NCBI GenBank assembly: GCA_003439945.1
Contig: QVRM01001471.1
Coordinates: 32,501 to 96,500 of the forward strand
Reading direction: 5' to 3'
Source: Dermanyssus gallinae
Lineage: Eukaryota; Arthropoda; Arachnida; Mesostigmata; Dermanyssidae
DNA length: 64,000 nucleotides
Shown: positions 45,493-57,239 of the stretch, piece after piece
Layout: the number at the start of each line of letters is the position of its first letter
How positions within the stretch are numbered: position 1 is the first letter of the stretch
Made by a program: the position numbers and the translations under genes
Notes under the pieces: generated by a model
The model's database searches: none
What the model was told of the DNA's origin: nothing
The model's input: only the letters and a program-made list of their open reading frames with translations

Positions 45493-45573
45493 GTGCAAAA
45501 CCGTGCACAGGTATTAATTAGCCTTACGGAATAATGAGGTCATGTTCATAGTATATGTTATCAACGCAACGCA
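45493..45573. repeat. About 80-bp dispersed repeat, copy 1
   Basis: Matches 61016-61082 in the same orientation: GTGCAAAACCGTGCAC, then TTAGCC.TAC.GAATAATGA.GTCATG and ATGTTATCAA. Both copies lie next to mariner relics but at different places in them, so it is either a separate short element or an end of another family. Confidence 0.75.
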
Positions 45574-45649
45574 CGAAAGAAATAATATATATTCGCTTCT
45601 ATAAAGATATTAAATTTAATCGACGAGGACCCTGGAGCCGACATATGGG

Positions 45650-45835
45650 GAATAGAATTCTTCCGCTGAGGAAATTTTCATCTTCGTAGCGAACCATTTA
45701 TCAAGCAAAATTTCGACATCTTTGTATAAACAGAAACGATGCTAGCCAGGGCGTGTCCCATTGATGCAAAGAAATGAGAATCGGATGGAGCTAAGTCTGG
45801 GGAGTACGGCGCGTGAGAAAGTGTTACCCGTCTGA
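45650..45835 (-). pseudogene. mariner transposase C-terminal fragment
   Basis: The minus strand reads HAPYSPDLAPSDSHFFASMG, the mariner DD34D signature with the third aspartate. After a frame change comes DVEILLDKWFATK, matching the helix near the mariner C-terminus. The N-terminal two thirds are missing: upstream, the sequence switches to LINE-like code at about 45836. Confidence 0.82.
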
Positions 45836-45960
45836 GCGGGAAAAGCACCAGTCGTCAGGTAACGGTTTATAATATGCGCCAATAGACGAGCAAGCGTGAC
45901 TCAAGATAGCTTTAGCAATTAGTCTGAGATACCGGCAGTCCCAACTCTTCATGAAACCTT
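45836..45960 (-). pseudogene. LINE reverse transcriptase fragment joined to the mariner piece
   Basis: The minus strand reads GISD, stop, LLKLS, stop, then TLARLLAHIINRYLTTGAFP, resembling the LINE RT entry motif (G-P-D-G-I-x-x-x-x-L-K ... L-x-x-I-x-N-x-x-L-x-T-G-x-F-P). The match ends where mariner code begins. A 203-codon frame covers 45824-46435 in another register; I do not recognise its remainder. Confidence 0.4.
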
Positions 45961-45964
45961 CGTA

Positions 45965-47987
45965 GACTCTAGCTTTTTCAGTACCTCCGACGTATTCGCT
46001 GGCAAAAAAAGAGAAATCTCTCTTGAACCAAATTGGGACCAGAGCTGGCTGAAATTTTCCTTGGGGAGTATTTACTGTGTTAGATCCTAATAAATAAATG
46101 GCTTCCAGGATAGTATAAAAATTCCGACGACTAAGAGAATGGTCAATTACAGTAATAACGGTTATTGCTGGATTTGCATGATCAATCTTATTTATAAAAT
46201 TATTCCCTGCCACTGTCACGTTGGGTCTAGCTTTAGTCATATCTAAAATAAAAGTCCTGCAAATCGATTGTAGACTTGCAGGCCGGTCGATCTTCATCAA
46301 GTACCAACGATTCGACGTATGCAAGGGAGAGGAAGCAAAAATTATAGTTTTACCAAATAGGCAATGTAAACACTGGCAATACTGATAATCGATTTTTACT
46401 AAGAGAATGATTTTTTCGCATTTGCTGATGCACACTGGGTATAGTATAGTAGAGTTCGCAAACTATGGTACGCTAGTATCGGTGTGAATTTTAAGTAAAA
46501 CTTTTATCTCTTCTAATGTGAAATGATGACTAAGGCTATCAAGCATTTCGACCGTTTCACAAAAATTGGGTATTATTATAATATATGATGTTAATATTAT
46601 AACTAATAAGAGTATTGTTAGCACGCTAGTCGAACGCAGCGTCGTCGACTTCGCCCCAGTGTACAGATCATGCAGGAGTGACCCGTCTGTCTAGGCGTAG
46701 AGCAGCCGAAAGAGATGAAGGCACGTTTGGCTGGGCCATCATCACCTTCATTAGGCACTAAGTGCTGCCGGCAGGATCATGTCACTCGCTACAATGGACG
46801 CGACGACACCTGGCAACATCCCATTTCGTGTCACGTTCGCTTTGCGCGTTGGAGTGGCGTGTCTGTCAGCTTAGCCGAGCTCCTGTCGCCTTAGCCATTT
46901 TGCCAATATGGCTAGGGACACATAGGATTTGCCGCAACGTAGACCAAGCGACACGGCGTCACGAGATCGGGTGATTCATAAGTCCAGAACCACCGGAAGA
47001 TCAGGCTGTTCGATTAGCAGCTGATTCCTGCACATAAAGCCAGGGCGAGCTCAGCGGGCGAAAGGGCCCTCTGACAAATGGGGACGATAACCTTAGCTGC
47101 GACATTGTTGATGCGAATCTATCGTAAGGGGGTCTGCTGGACAAAAACTGAAGAAGTGCACACACGGGGTGGAGCAGGATCCGTATTTGTAAAAATGCTT
47201 GCACAAAATGACCATGGCAAATGTTAACCGACGTCCTTCGTGTGTGGGTGATACGTATTCTTTTTGGCCACAAAAACGGCTATCGGCATAAACCTTAATA
47301 TTGTTTGTCACAGATATTGTTTAATTTAATATTGTTTAACAGATATTGTTTAATAATTATTTCTACACTTGAATGGTCTAGCTAGGAATTCTAACACGTT
47401 TTGAATATGTACACAAAATTACATACGACAGGCTGTAGGGCTTATTCTCGTTCTGAAACGGGAGTAACGCGGTCAAAACTCTGCCAGCACTCTGAAGACA
47501 ACAAATTTAGTACCACTAATACCCACTTCTCATAGACCTAATCTTCATTTTGACGTTGCTACTAGTCAAGACATGCGGCTCATACGTAAGTCTCCCACCA
47601 CGACTCATTTTTTAAATACGTTTTCACAGTTTTTGGTAATAGACCATAGTAATATCTAGAGAGCGCCTGCGCAAGTTCTAGACCATACTAGAACGGTGAC
47701 AACCGAAGGGACAAGGATCAAGTGCAAACGATTACATACTTACGTATAGCACCTGTCGCAATTCGTAAAATATTATCTTATTACTAGTATCTCTTAGAGG
47801 GGAGTCTTGCCAAATAGTAAACCAAGATGTTTCCCTTCGGAGCACACCGCCACAGAACTATTATCAATATATCCGTATAGAGACAACATTTTAGCACTTA
47901 GCTCTTTGCAAATGCAAATCATTCATGCACCTCATTCAGGAAAAACTCACGCTACGGGCAGAGTGGTATATTGACGACACGCCAAGT

Positions 47988-48021
<34 letters not shown>

Positions 48022-50777
48022 GTAGCGCTGCCTGTTATGCCATATTGTCATGTCTGTCCCAAAATGAAATTAAATAGACCAATTCGTCAAGGTCTCACGT
48101 TTGTGTCATGCGTCGCGTTAATTACACTAATAGTTAAGGTTTGCGGATTTGAGTTATAGTCACGTCAATAGTAGTTAGGTTTAGATCTGCAAGCCGATTT
48201 TCGTCTTAATAAGTTGTAACACGAGATAATAGTACTTGCCCACGTGACCGGCACCAACAGCTTTCATTGGCCGTTTATGGTGGCATTGTTGCATGAGTAT
48301 AAGGGACGCTGAAAATTTAAGGAGGAAATCAAAATGTCGTTTGAACACAGTGTTACCAATAAAGCAGACGCAAGACGTTCACCAGAAATGCATACCTAAA
48401 GAGCAACCTTTATTGCAAACATTTCTATGCCACTGGATGCAAACATAACCTATGTTGCAAACACTTATATTCCACTAAAAGAGGACTTCGTATTGGTGTA
48501 AAATCGAATAAATGGCGAATGCTGTGAGTGTACTGAAAGGCCAAGAAACATTGTTCGGGTAACGTTATGCCGATGGCATCACTGTGTTTCCCCATATATA
48601 TATACGTACATTGTTTGTCATTGAACGCATACATGCATATGAATTGTTTATTTAAAACAGGACTAATAAAACATTGCCACCCCGTGAGCATGTTTTGAGG
48701 TCCTCAGGCACCTCACGCCATCATGAGCACGGACACTGCCTTAAGTTAATGCACATAAATATAGTTTTTTGTAATTGACTCTCAAGGCAGTAACATAACT
48801 ATTGTCAATGGTAGTTATGCTGTGCGATACTGTATTAGTTTGAATTGACAGCATTTTACTGATCATTTTGGCCAGTCTATCAGAGTACCAGACGGCGTGG
48901 ACGACAAACATACAAAGGCACCGCACACGAATACAGAGCACGTTGCGACCGGACATCTTATTGCGATACAGATTTGCCAAAAAAGAAAGAAATAATTTGC
49001 CTGTTTTTTTTTTTCGTTGAAGAGCGACCTGGTGTGGCCTGCCTTGGCGTATCGCCAACGGCTTGCGATCAAGATTTTCCTCACACCGAGGTGGTGTAGC
49101 TTTTTAAACGACAACAGACTTTTCCCAACAACAGGGAAAAATGCGCGGTAGGACAACAGTAAAACCTTTCCGTTACCCCGTTACGGCCAAGCCAGCTGGT
49201 CCCAGTCGTTCAGGTACGCATTTTTCGCTTCACGTTTATCGCCTCATCGCGGCCGTAGCCGAGACGAGGTCGACAGAATTGTTCTTACCGCACACCAGGT
49301 TACCAGGTTGAGAGGGCGCTCGTAACGAGTCTTGTTAACCCCACACTGAAGGAAAACGTAAGCTACAGAGTGAGCTACTCTACAGCAAAAGGCAAAATAG
49401 TAATAAAAATATTAATCATAATAATAATCACACACTAACTGCATCCTGTTAATACACACTATTCCTGTGTGCACGCCGTGATCTTTTTGTGCCTGTAAGT
49501 GTTGAGTCTTGCTCGAGTCCTAAATAATAGCGTACACATAAAGGTATATCTACATACAATGTGTAAGCCATTTATAATTACCCGACAAAAATGTTGTAGA
49601 AAACATTACGTCGAGAACATCTTATAATTACCTTATATATATATATATATATCTTACGTGTGCAGTATCTCTCGTTTTTAACCAAAGACGGCGCCAAAGA
49701 CGGAAACACACGATTTGTAAAAAAAAGTAACTATAGGTATAGAGAAGCCGGCTTGTCATACCTGCTAAGGCAACTCCAGCAACACAAATGTAACATAAAC
49801 GCCTGCAAGTTTCTTGATCATTTAAAGGTAACGGCAGCAAGTGCAAGGTATATATTAAGTAATTTGTTTTTTTCTAATCGCCAATAATCTTACAAAAAGC
49901 AAAAAAAAAGCACAAATGTCTCAATAAAAAGACAGTGCATTGACATTTCCCTCATCATTACTAACCCTTCCAGTATTGCTTAAGCCAAATACCATTGCAT
50001 ATGTATTTCATCTACTAACACTGGACCCTAATCTACCATTCGCATTGTTATATTTCTACACATTACTGTCAGGCCAAGAATTCCTTTTCGACAGGAAAAC
50101 TTAACCCTATCCAACATAGGCAATTTGGTTACACCTTATTTGTTTATAGATTAACAGTACCCAATCCGTTGCAATCGACATAACGGTTTAGCCTAAATGG
50201 TGCTGCAACCATCACGGAAACGCACAATGACTGTGTTTATTGCTGCTGCTACTATAGTAGTTGCTTTGACCTTTCCCTGCACGTGTTTTCGAACACGAGT
50301 TCCAGGTAACAAAAAGATAAGCCACTGGTAAGTGAACCTAATGAATCGTATGTATATTGACTTGATCAAACATGGCAATGAATTTTGTAGAATGTTACGT
50401 TCTGTGTGTAGAAAAAGGGTTGAGCCCCACATTGTTGTAAGATTGTAGTCGCATTTTAATATACTTACTTGTATATATATATATATGATTCAAATAAAAA
50501 AATTAAAATTATAAGTGCGTCGTAACAACCAAACCGCTTGAAGTTTAAATATGCCGCCTCAAAATAACGCAGTGACAGAAAGGGACGCGAATATATTGTC
50601 CGGCAGGGTTGGCAAGACGAATCTGGCTGTGGTGTGCCCTGCCTAGTTTACGCGGCTGTGCGTGAGATAATATTATAGCGTTGCCGTTTCGACGATCCAG
50701 GAGCAGCGAGGTGTTATCAGATTTTTGACTGGGGCAGATGTTCAATCGGCCGATATTCATCGACAATTGTGCAAGAC
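45965..50777. other. Long stretch with no recognisable gene
   Basis: Contains (TA)n arrays at 47990-48019 and 49636-49652 and a small tandem of ATTGTTTAA at about 47308-47355. Frames of 60-105 codons have no motif I can name. No SINE, RT or transposase block was found, though very old copies could be missed by eye. Confidence 0.4.
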
Positions 50778-50791
50778 AGGTAGCGTAGCCG

Positions 50792-50974
50792 GTCGAGCCC
50801 GGTAGCGTGGTGGATTAAGTCTCCGCCTCGCAACCGGAGAAGACATATAGGTGCGCGGGTTCGAGCCCCACCGTTGCACATTTGTATTTATAGGGGTCTG
50901 TCTATGAAGCAATGTGAAAAACAGTTCCGTGGACGTTAAATCTTGGCTGAGGGTCAGCCCGAAAACTTTACTTT
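50792..50974 (+). mobile_element. tRNA-derived SINE, family 1, copy E (full length)
   Basis: Exact 14-bp target duplication AGGTAGCGTAGCCG at 50778-50791 and 50975-50988. The body begins GTCGAGCCCGGTAGCGTGGT, has B box GGTTCGAGCCC, GTATTTATAGGGGTCTGTCT, the hairpin GGCTGA-GGG-TCAGCC and the tail GAAAACTTTACTTT. Closest to copy C; both share GCAATGTGAAAAACAGTTCC where copies A, B and D have GCAATGCGAAAAGCAGT, suggesting subfamilies. Confidence 0.95.
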
Positions 50975-50988
50975 AGGTAGCGTAGCCG

Positions 50989-51944
50989 AAAAAGTGTGCG
51001 TCCAGTGGGTTACGCAGAAGCTCAGCGACCGCAATAGATACTGCGTATGGAGTTCGCACTGCAACGCTTGTTCTGGTATCATAAAGACCCCACTTATTTG
51101 GATCTTCATCGGTGACGAAAGTTGATGCCGTCTCTTCGAACGAGACACAAATAGGACAGCATACAATGAAATCACGCGTTGTCACTTCCCCCTAAGCAAT
51201 TAAAAAACGCCTTAACTCGCACTACGAACTAAGAATTACCTCCACTGAACTCTGTGGATGACTGAGTCTTTTCACCGCCTATTCTAGGAACAGACGTCAA
51301 TTATACCCATAGTGTAGTGAGTGGATTTTAATTAGCATCAAGCTTATACGTTTGCTACGTTACCATCGAAGTAATCGAGGTAAATGGGGTACTACTAATC
51401 TTTACTGTCAAAACTAAAAACGTTTTTGCGATTATGCTACTAATAATGCCTGCAAGCACCTTTAGCATTGGCAAATAACGACAACTTGTTGTTTTATAGT
51501 TGCAAGTCGGATTTTACTTCAACCGACGTGACACCTTTTCCCACTGCACTGAATGCCAGCTCAAATATAATATGCATGCAGCGTAACCCCTTTAAAAACA
51601 GGCCTGCGAATGAGTATCATAAAACGTTCATTTGTAATTGTAACAAATTGTTATTATTCGGGTATACATTCATTCGTAATATTTTAGGTCGTTCGCATAC
51701 TTGTATATACCCTTCTAGAAAAGCGCAACATCACAACCAGAATCATAGAGATCAGGTTCTCAAGTGCGCCTGAACTTTTGTACAACCATCATATTGGATA
51801 TCTAATTGAAGCGCAATGAAATATCGCAACTAACAAATGCGGAGCGAATTGCATGTTGCAGTTAAGCAGTGAAATGTATGTTTGTTAACGTCACGCAGTA
51901 CTTAAGCCTCCACTTCCCCGTATAGACCATAGTACTGTTCTATA
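50989..51944. other. No recognisable feature
   Basis: AT-rich. A 101-codon plus frame at 51468-51773 lacks motifs. Confidence 0.4.
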
Positions 51945-52042
51945 GAGACCTGGACCATCAGAGAGTGGAGCTTAAGGGAGAAGTTGCGTTAGTAGGTATG
52001 GGTCTCAAAGGACAAACATCCAACCGTTGGGGTCGAGTTGTA
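51945..52042 (+). pseudogene. LINE 3'-end fragment
   Basis: Resembles 55333-55420, the end of the R1-like LINE relic, in the same orientation: GGACCATCAGAGAGT/GGGCCATTGGAGAGT, GTAGGTATGGGTC/GTGGATATGGGTT and ACATCCAACCGTTGG/AAATCCATCCGCTGG. Probably a 5'-truncated copy of the same or a sister family. Confidence 0.55.
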
Positions 52043-52754
52043 GCCATAGTGCGTAACTCCATTTGAACCGCCTCTACCAAAAGTGCTCAAAGAACTCACG
52101 TATAGAGCTAAGAAGCGATTCTAAACTAAGTTTCTTTGCAAGATCATTAAGTGGTAAGTACTGCGTTTTCCGCTGTCCGCAGATGTAGAATGTGCTGCCG
52201 ATTTTGCTGCCAGTGTAATTATTTGTGTTCACAACCTCATAATAGTATCCAATTAATTATGTTGTATAGACAGTTCTCAGATAACCAGCTACCGCACCAG
52301 ACATAACTCTATCTTTATTTACGAACTTCGTTGCGATCTAGATGCTACATCTTAAGTGGCTGCGGTATGCTTATCGATCCATTAATATAGCTTTGCTTGT
52401 GATTTCCTAAGAAATTTGACTTTCAGCCCATAGAAAAACAACATACGTTCACAAGTATTTGTCACTAACTCGCTAAGCAGATTTTTTCTGCATCAAATGT
52501 GCCACTACAGCAATAACGGTAACCATGTAGTGACGTCACAAGCCATAACACCTGGCTGCAAGCTTGACGTTTTGATAAAAATATGACTTCCCAAATTGCT
52601 GTGTTACCATTTTTATTACTTTCTGGAATAATGTGTTCGCCTCCTGTATGTAAAAACCAGCTGGCCCTGGAAAAGCAAACTACGTCTGTGCCAGAAATTT
52701 TTAGACGCTTTTATATGTATGTATAATATATATATATATAGAAATTAAAAAAAA

Positions 52755-52786
<32 letters not shown>

Positions 52787-53269
52787 GGGTGCTTGGTGGT
52801 GGTGAAAGTTATAATAGGGAAACTGTTTTCGAATCCAAAACAATCGTCTGATTATAAAGAGTCCCGTCGTGTAATTTCAAGGCCTCCATAACCGCTATTG
52901 CCATTTGGACAGAGAACAAATTTGAACGTAAAAGAAGTAGCGCCTGGTTGTTGTTGTGTGTGTGTGCGTTATTCTTATATAAACACGCTGTAAGTAAATT
53001 TTTAGAATCATATAGGGGATATAAGCATTACGATAATTGTACTTAGAGGAATACAATATAAGACAAAATTACTAAGTAACGACACTTAAGAATAATTCAC
53101 AAAGAAGTATGAAGAACGCTGGAATATACAGTAAGATGTCATAATCAGGATCTGGCCTTACATTAAAGACCTTTCTGTGCTATACTCACACACATACCTC
53201 TACATAAATATACATATATGCTTCATTTTCAATGAAAATACGTAGCTCAGAAAGATTTTACTGTATACA
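52043..53269. other. No recognisable gene; (TA)n arrays
   Basis: (TA)n at 52759-52786 with a shorter array at about 52727-52740, and a TGTGTG run near 52955. Confidence 0.4.
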
Positions 53270-55425
53270 TGATGCCGACAAGTAATATGTATATCTGTAA
53301 GATTCTCACTCACTCATTTATAGCATCTAGACGACGGAATCCTCGGTTGTTCTCTGGGAATGCCTTGGAAGGTTCGCATGGCGGATATGAGACAATACGC
53401 AGGGTAGAACTAAACGCAGCAAAGTGCGAAGCATTGTTTCTAACGAGTGTCCAAACACTTGACGTGAACGTCACTCCTGAGCATTCTGAATTACTGGGAG
53501 TGCAATTATTGTTCAACAGCATTCTTTAATCGTGCATACGGTCGACTAAAACTCTTTGGTCCGTAAAGTAGCTTTTTTCTTTTCTGTTCTTCCTGTTCTG
53601 CCTAGGTTAACTCACACATTGAAATTGGTGAAATTAGACGACTGGGCCATTAGATTCGTACGCTCAGCTGTGTCATCATAACGACAGTGGGACCCTTTCT
53701 CAACCGGGAGCTCCAACACGACTGTTTGCACCACTCCTAATGAAGCAGGCTATAAGAAGCAGGATTGGGCTTTCCAGACATTGTCATCCATAAAACATTT
53801 GTTCAAAGCGGGCGAATTGTCATAAAAATAGTACTTAGGCAAGTCCTTTGCTAAAAAAATACCTGACTACAATAAACCAAGGCGTGTGCTAAAAGAGGCA
53901 CACAAAATCTCACAGAATAAAGCTCGGACAATGGCCAATTATCAAAAGTGTTAAGCTGCCGAGCGAGCGCTAAACGAGGATTAGTGAAGAATAACAAAAA
54001 TCGCAGTCCTCGCAAGCAAATCGAAAACGACCCTTGGGAAGCCCTTTAGGCGGGTAGTGGAAATGAACGGACGAAATATCAAGGCAGTGCTCACAATTAA
54101 GCAGATCAATCAGACTCTGCATAAACTTTTCTCGCAACATGCCCACTTCGACAGGGAGTCATTTAGTAGGTAAGCGGCACCCACAGTAGAAAGGGACAAG
54201 CCTCCAACAATAATAGTAGCAGAGTTACTCAAGGTTGCGGAAGAACAATACCCGCAATTTGGAAACGGGTTGGGGTTGTTCTAATCTTCAGAGATGAACG
54301 ATTTAGGCCTATCTACTTACTGACAAAAAGATAAAAGGCAATAATTGGCAAAAGCCTCAGACTTTTTGCGGAGGAGCACGAACTCCTCTTAATATGGATT
54401 GAAACCCGTCAGTGCTTACTGCTGTCCACCGAGTTGCCACCAGGCTGACGTTAGATACAACAGAAAAATGTAATTTGCATTCTTTCTAGACGTCTGTAAC
54501 GCTTTCAACATACTCCCGCGGAGGACACTTTTAGATATAATAGTGATGAAACAGGTCTCACCTTATCTCATTTTGGTCATTTCGGGATGTCTGAAGGGAA
54601 GTGAAAGGGGCACTGATAGCAAAAGTCCAATACGCTTGATTTTGGGCCGAAACGAAAGAAGACAAGAGAAATTAATTAAAACACCGGGTGGATGGCGGTC
54701 CTCAGGGTTATCCAAGCGTATTGCACAATCAGGCCTAACGCTGGCCTCGTGCTGACAGGAGCTCTTCGTTGGGACCTGAAGGTGGATGAAATACGAATAT
54801 TGTAGGACAACGGCTTGACCTACAGTAATAAAACAAAGAGAGAAAGCAACGGAGGTATAACTACTTCTGGAACATCAGAACACAAGATCCGATCGCTCAT
54901 TCTAGGCTTATTCTAAAAAAAAATAGAAGGATGACCCAACACATGTTCTTCTGAAGTGCCAAGTACGGGGGCACGGGCTAGAGCCACACCAATTGCAAAA
55001 CTCAGGGACAAATGGGCTCATAAGGGTGATGGAAGACGAGCAAATATACTAGACCGCTCCACGAAGAGGCAGGCATTCTTAAAGAATTTGTTGACTAGAA
55101 ACTTTCTGGGTAGAAGCTGGGTGCAGCTATACTACGAACAGAAAGAGAAAAGTGGTTAGGGAAGGCTCAGGCGAGCTTGCTGTATTAGCGCATTTGATGA
55201 CTTTTAATTATACGGGTTTGCAAGTATTAGGACAAAGCAAGTCGTACCGTGGGAGAACCCATGAGTCAAACCGACTTAATGATCCCACTAGTAATAGCCA
55301 CTCCTGATGACCTGTAGTAGTGTTTTAATAGGGGTCTGGGCCATTGGAGAGTTAAGTAAGAAAGGAGGTGCATTTAGTGGATATGGGTTCTAGCGGGCTA
55401 AAATCCATCCGCTGGATACACATAC
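53270..55425 (+). pseudogene. Decayed R1-like LINE, composite
   Basis: From about 53400, LNAAKCEALFLT...SELLGVQL resembles the region after the RT active site. From about 53810 the order restarts with a Lys/Arg-rich pre-RT segment, MNGRNIKAVLTIKQINQTLH (about 54064), IPAIWKRVGVVLIFRDERFR (about 54244, the F-P-x-x-W-K...L-I-P motif), and FLDVCNAFNILPRRTLLDII (about 54484, RT motif A). A Lys/Arg-rich tail and a 3' end shared with 51945-52042 follow. At least two truncated copies may be joined. Many stops. Confidence 0.72.
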
Positions 55426-55598
55426 ACAAAAAATACGCAGCGGCAGTGATAGGGTTGTCGCCAGTCCTGAATAGACCCTTGCCGGCGATTGACGTATTAG
55501 TGGTATACGAGCACTGCCTACAATTGTAACGGACAACCTAGCTAAATACATGTGCCGACGGGTTATGTTAGTCTACGCTGCGTATATATATATATATA

Positions 55599-55799
55599 AA
55601 GTGTGTTGCAAAAAATTAGCAACTCATGTTTTTTTGCGATAATTTCGGCTTGGTTTATTTGAATGGCTTGAAATTTTAAGCGCATGATGTACATGACGAA
55701 ACATGAGTATAATGTTGATTTCATTGCAATCTCACATTCGGTTCATACAAAAAATAAAAAAGTGTGAAAAAACAGTGTTGCAAAATATTAGCAACAATA
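55599..55799 (+). repeat. Left terminal inverted repeat of the Tc1-like element
   Basis: Starts AAGTGTGTTGC. Outer site at 55603-55623, inner site at 55775-55795. The reverse complement matches 57035-57235. Confidence 0.95.
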
Positions 55800-55974
55800 A
55801 CATGCTAACAACACAGCTCTTTTTTGTAAAGAATAGTCAATACTACAGCTGATATTCGATCCCAGGGATCAAATGTCAGGAATATTGTCTAGCTAAATCA
55901 ATCGTTATATAGCTGCAAAATATTCTACAGCTTAGCCGTTGTTCCGAACTAACGACGAATCTTATGTTTAAACC

Positions 55975-56969
55975 ATGGGTCGTACAAAGGATCTTTCGGA
56001 TAACGAAAAGACAAGAATTGAGGCATATGCTGAGCTCGGTCATACAGTAACTGCTATAGCAACCAGATTAGGACGGCATAAGAGCACCATCAGCAGGTTC
56101 TTACACCCTGGAGTGAACCAAAGGTGCAGATCTAACAGTGGGCGTAAGCCAGTTTTGACTATTCGAGATCGGCGAAGGATCATACAGTTGGCTACTCATG
56201 ACCAAATGTCTTCTTCCAGGATCAGGACTACTTTGGGAGTGCCAGTGCACCGATCCACAGTGTACCGAGTGTTAAGTTTTGACAAAAACGTGCGATACGC
56301 GAAAAGGAAGCTTATGCCGCGACTGCAACCGAAGCACATTGTCGCACGGCGTGAATTTTCGCATAGATACCAAACTTGGGATAACGAGTGGAAAACATCG
56401 TCTTCTCGGATGAAAAGAAATTTAATCTCGATGGCCCTGACGGCTGTCAGTACTATTGGCACGACTTACGGAAGGAACCTAAATGGTTCTCGAAACGTGT
56501 GGCCGGTGGTGGTTCTGTGAAATATTGGGGCGCGTTTGGATATAATGGGAAGTCTGATCTAGTCGAGATTGTGGGCCGAAACAATTCTGACATGTACCAG
56601 CGCATTGTCGGTTCCCAGTTAGAAGCCCACTTCAGAAGAATTGGGGGACCTGACTCAGTTTTTCAACAAGACAACGCCACGTTTCATACCTCGGCTAGCA
56701 CTATGGCCTTTTTTCAAGAACAAGAAGTGCCACTTTTTGACTGGCCGGCATTAAGTTCAGACCTGAATCCTATTGAAAATCTTTGGGGACATTTGGTAAA
56801 GCAGATTTACGCAAATGGTCGACAATATAATAATTTGTCGGACCTCAAAGAAGCTGTCCAGCAAGCATGGACTAATATTCCACTTTCGTACTTACAACAG
56901 CTCATTAACTCCATGAAAGACCGAGTTTACGATTTGATTCAGAAGAAGGGACGAAAAACCCGTTTCTAG
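55975..56969 (+). pseudogene. Tc1-like transposase, one frameshift
   Basis: ATG at 55975. The first frame encodes two helix-turn-helix domains (about residues 7-46 and 60-100) separated by a GRK motif and stays in register to about 56391. It then passes out of frame, and the catalytic part continues to TAG-type stop at 56967 in the next register, consistent with one base lost in the A-run at 56392-56395. Catalytic residues are present: D in FSDEKKF (about 56409), D in QQDNATFH (about 56670) and E in NPIENLW (about 56775), spaced DD34E. It has the WHDLRKEP and GGGSVKYWGAF motifs. As read it cannot make full-length transposase; an assembly error in the A-run is possible. Confidence 0.93.
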
Positions 56970-57034
56970 AATAAAATATGTAGTTTTAAATGAGTCATAC
57001 AGCCCTGCTAAGAATCGAATACGCTGTAAGGCGC

Positions 57035-57235
57035 TATTGTTGCTAATATTTTGCAACACTGTTTTTTCACACTTTTTTATTTTTTGTATGAACCGATGTT
57101 GAGATTGCAATGAAATCAACACTATACTCATGTTTCGTCATGTACATCATGCGCTTAAAATTTCAAGCCATTCAAATAAACCAAGCCGAAATTATCACAA
57201 AAAAACATGAGTTGCTAATTTTTTGCAACACACTT
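57035..57235 (-). repeat. Right terminal inverted repeat of the Tc1-like element
   Basis: Inner site at 57039-57059, outer site at 57211-57231. Ends GCAACACACTT. Confidence 0.95.
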
Positions 57236-57239
57236 TATA

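Larger units (their letters stand above)
55599..57235 (+). mobile_element. Tc1-like DNA transposon, nearly intact
   Basis: A 1,637-bp element with 201-bp terminal inverted repeats that differ at about four positions by eye, flanked by TA at 55597-55598 and 57236-57237, inside a TA array as expected from TA-target insertion. One transposase gene lies between. Each inverted repeat carries an outer and an inner copy of a GTTGC-N9-GCAAC motif 172 bp apart, the two-site IR/DR layout known from Sleeping Beauty-type elements. The strand is that of the transposase. Confidence 0.95.

Noticed and set aside
46660..47310. Possible transposase remains on the minus strand
   Set aside because: Isolated phrases such as ESPDLVTP look suggestive, but no ordered set of motifs could be found in any frame.
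50792..50880. Genuine tRNA gene at the B-box matches
   Set aside because: The tRNA-like part sits at the head of a longer repeated unit with target duplications and a tail, and its arms do not fold as a standard cloverleaf by eye; it is SINE sequence.
56196..56462. 88-codon minus frame
   Set aside because: Antisense shadow of the Tc1-like transposase.
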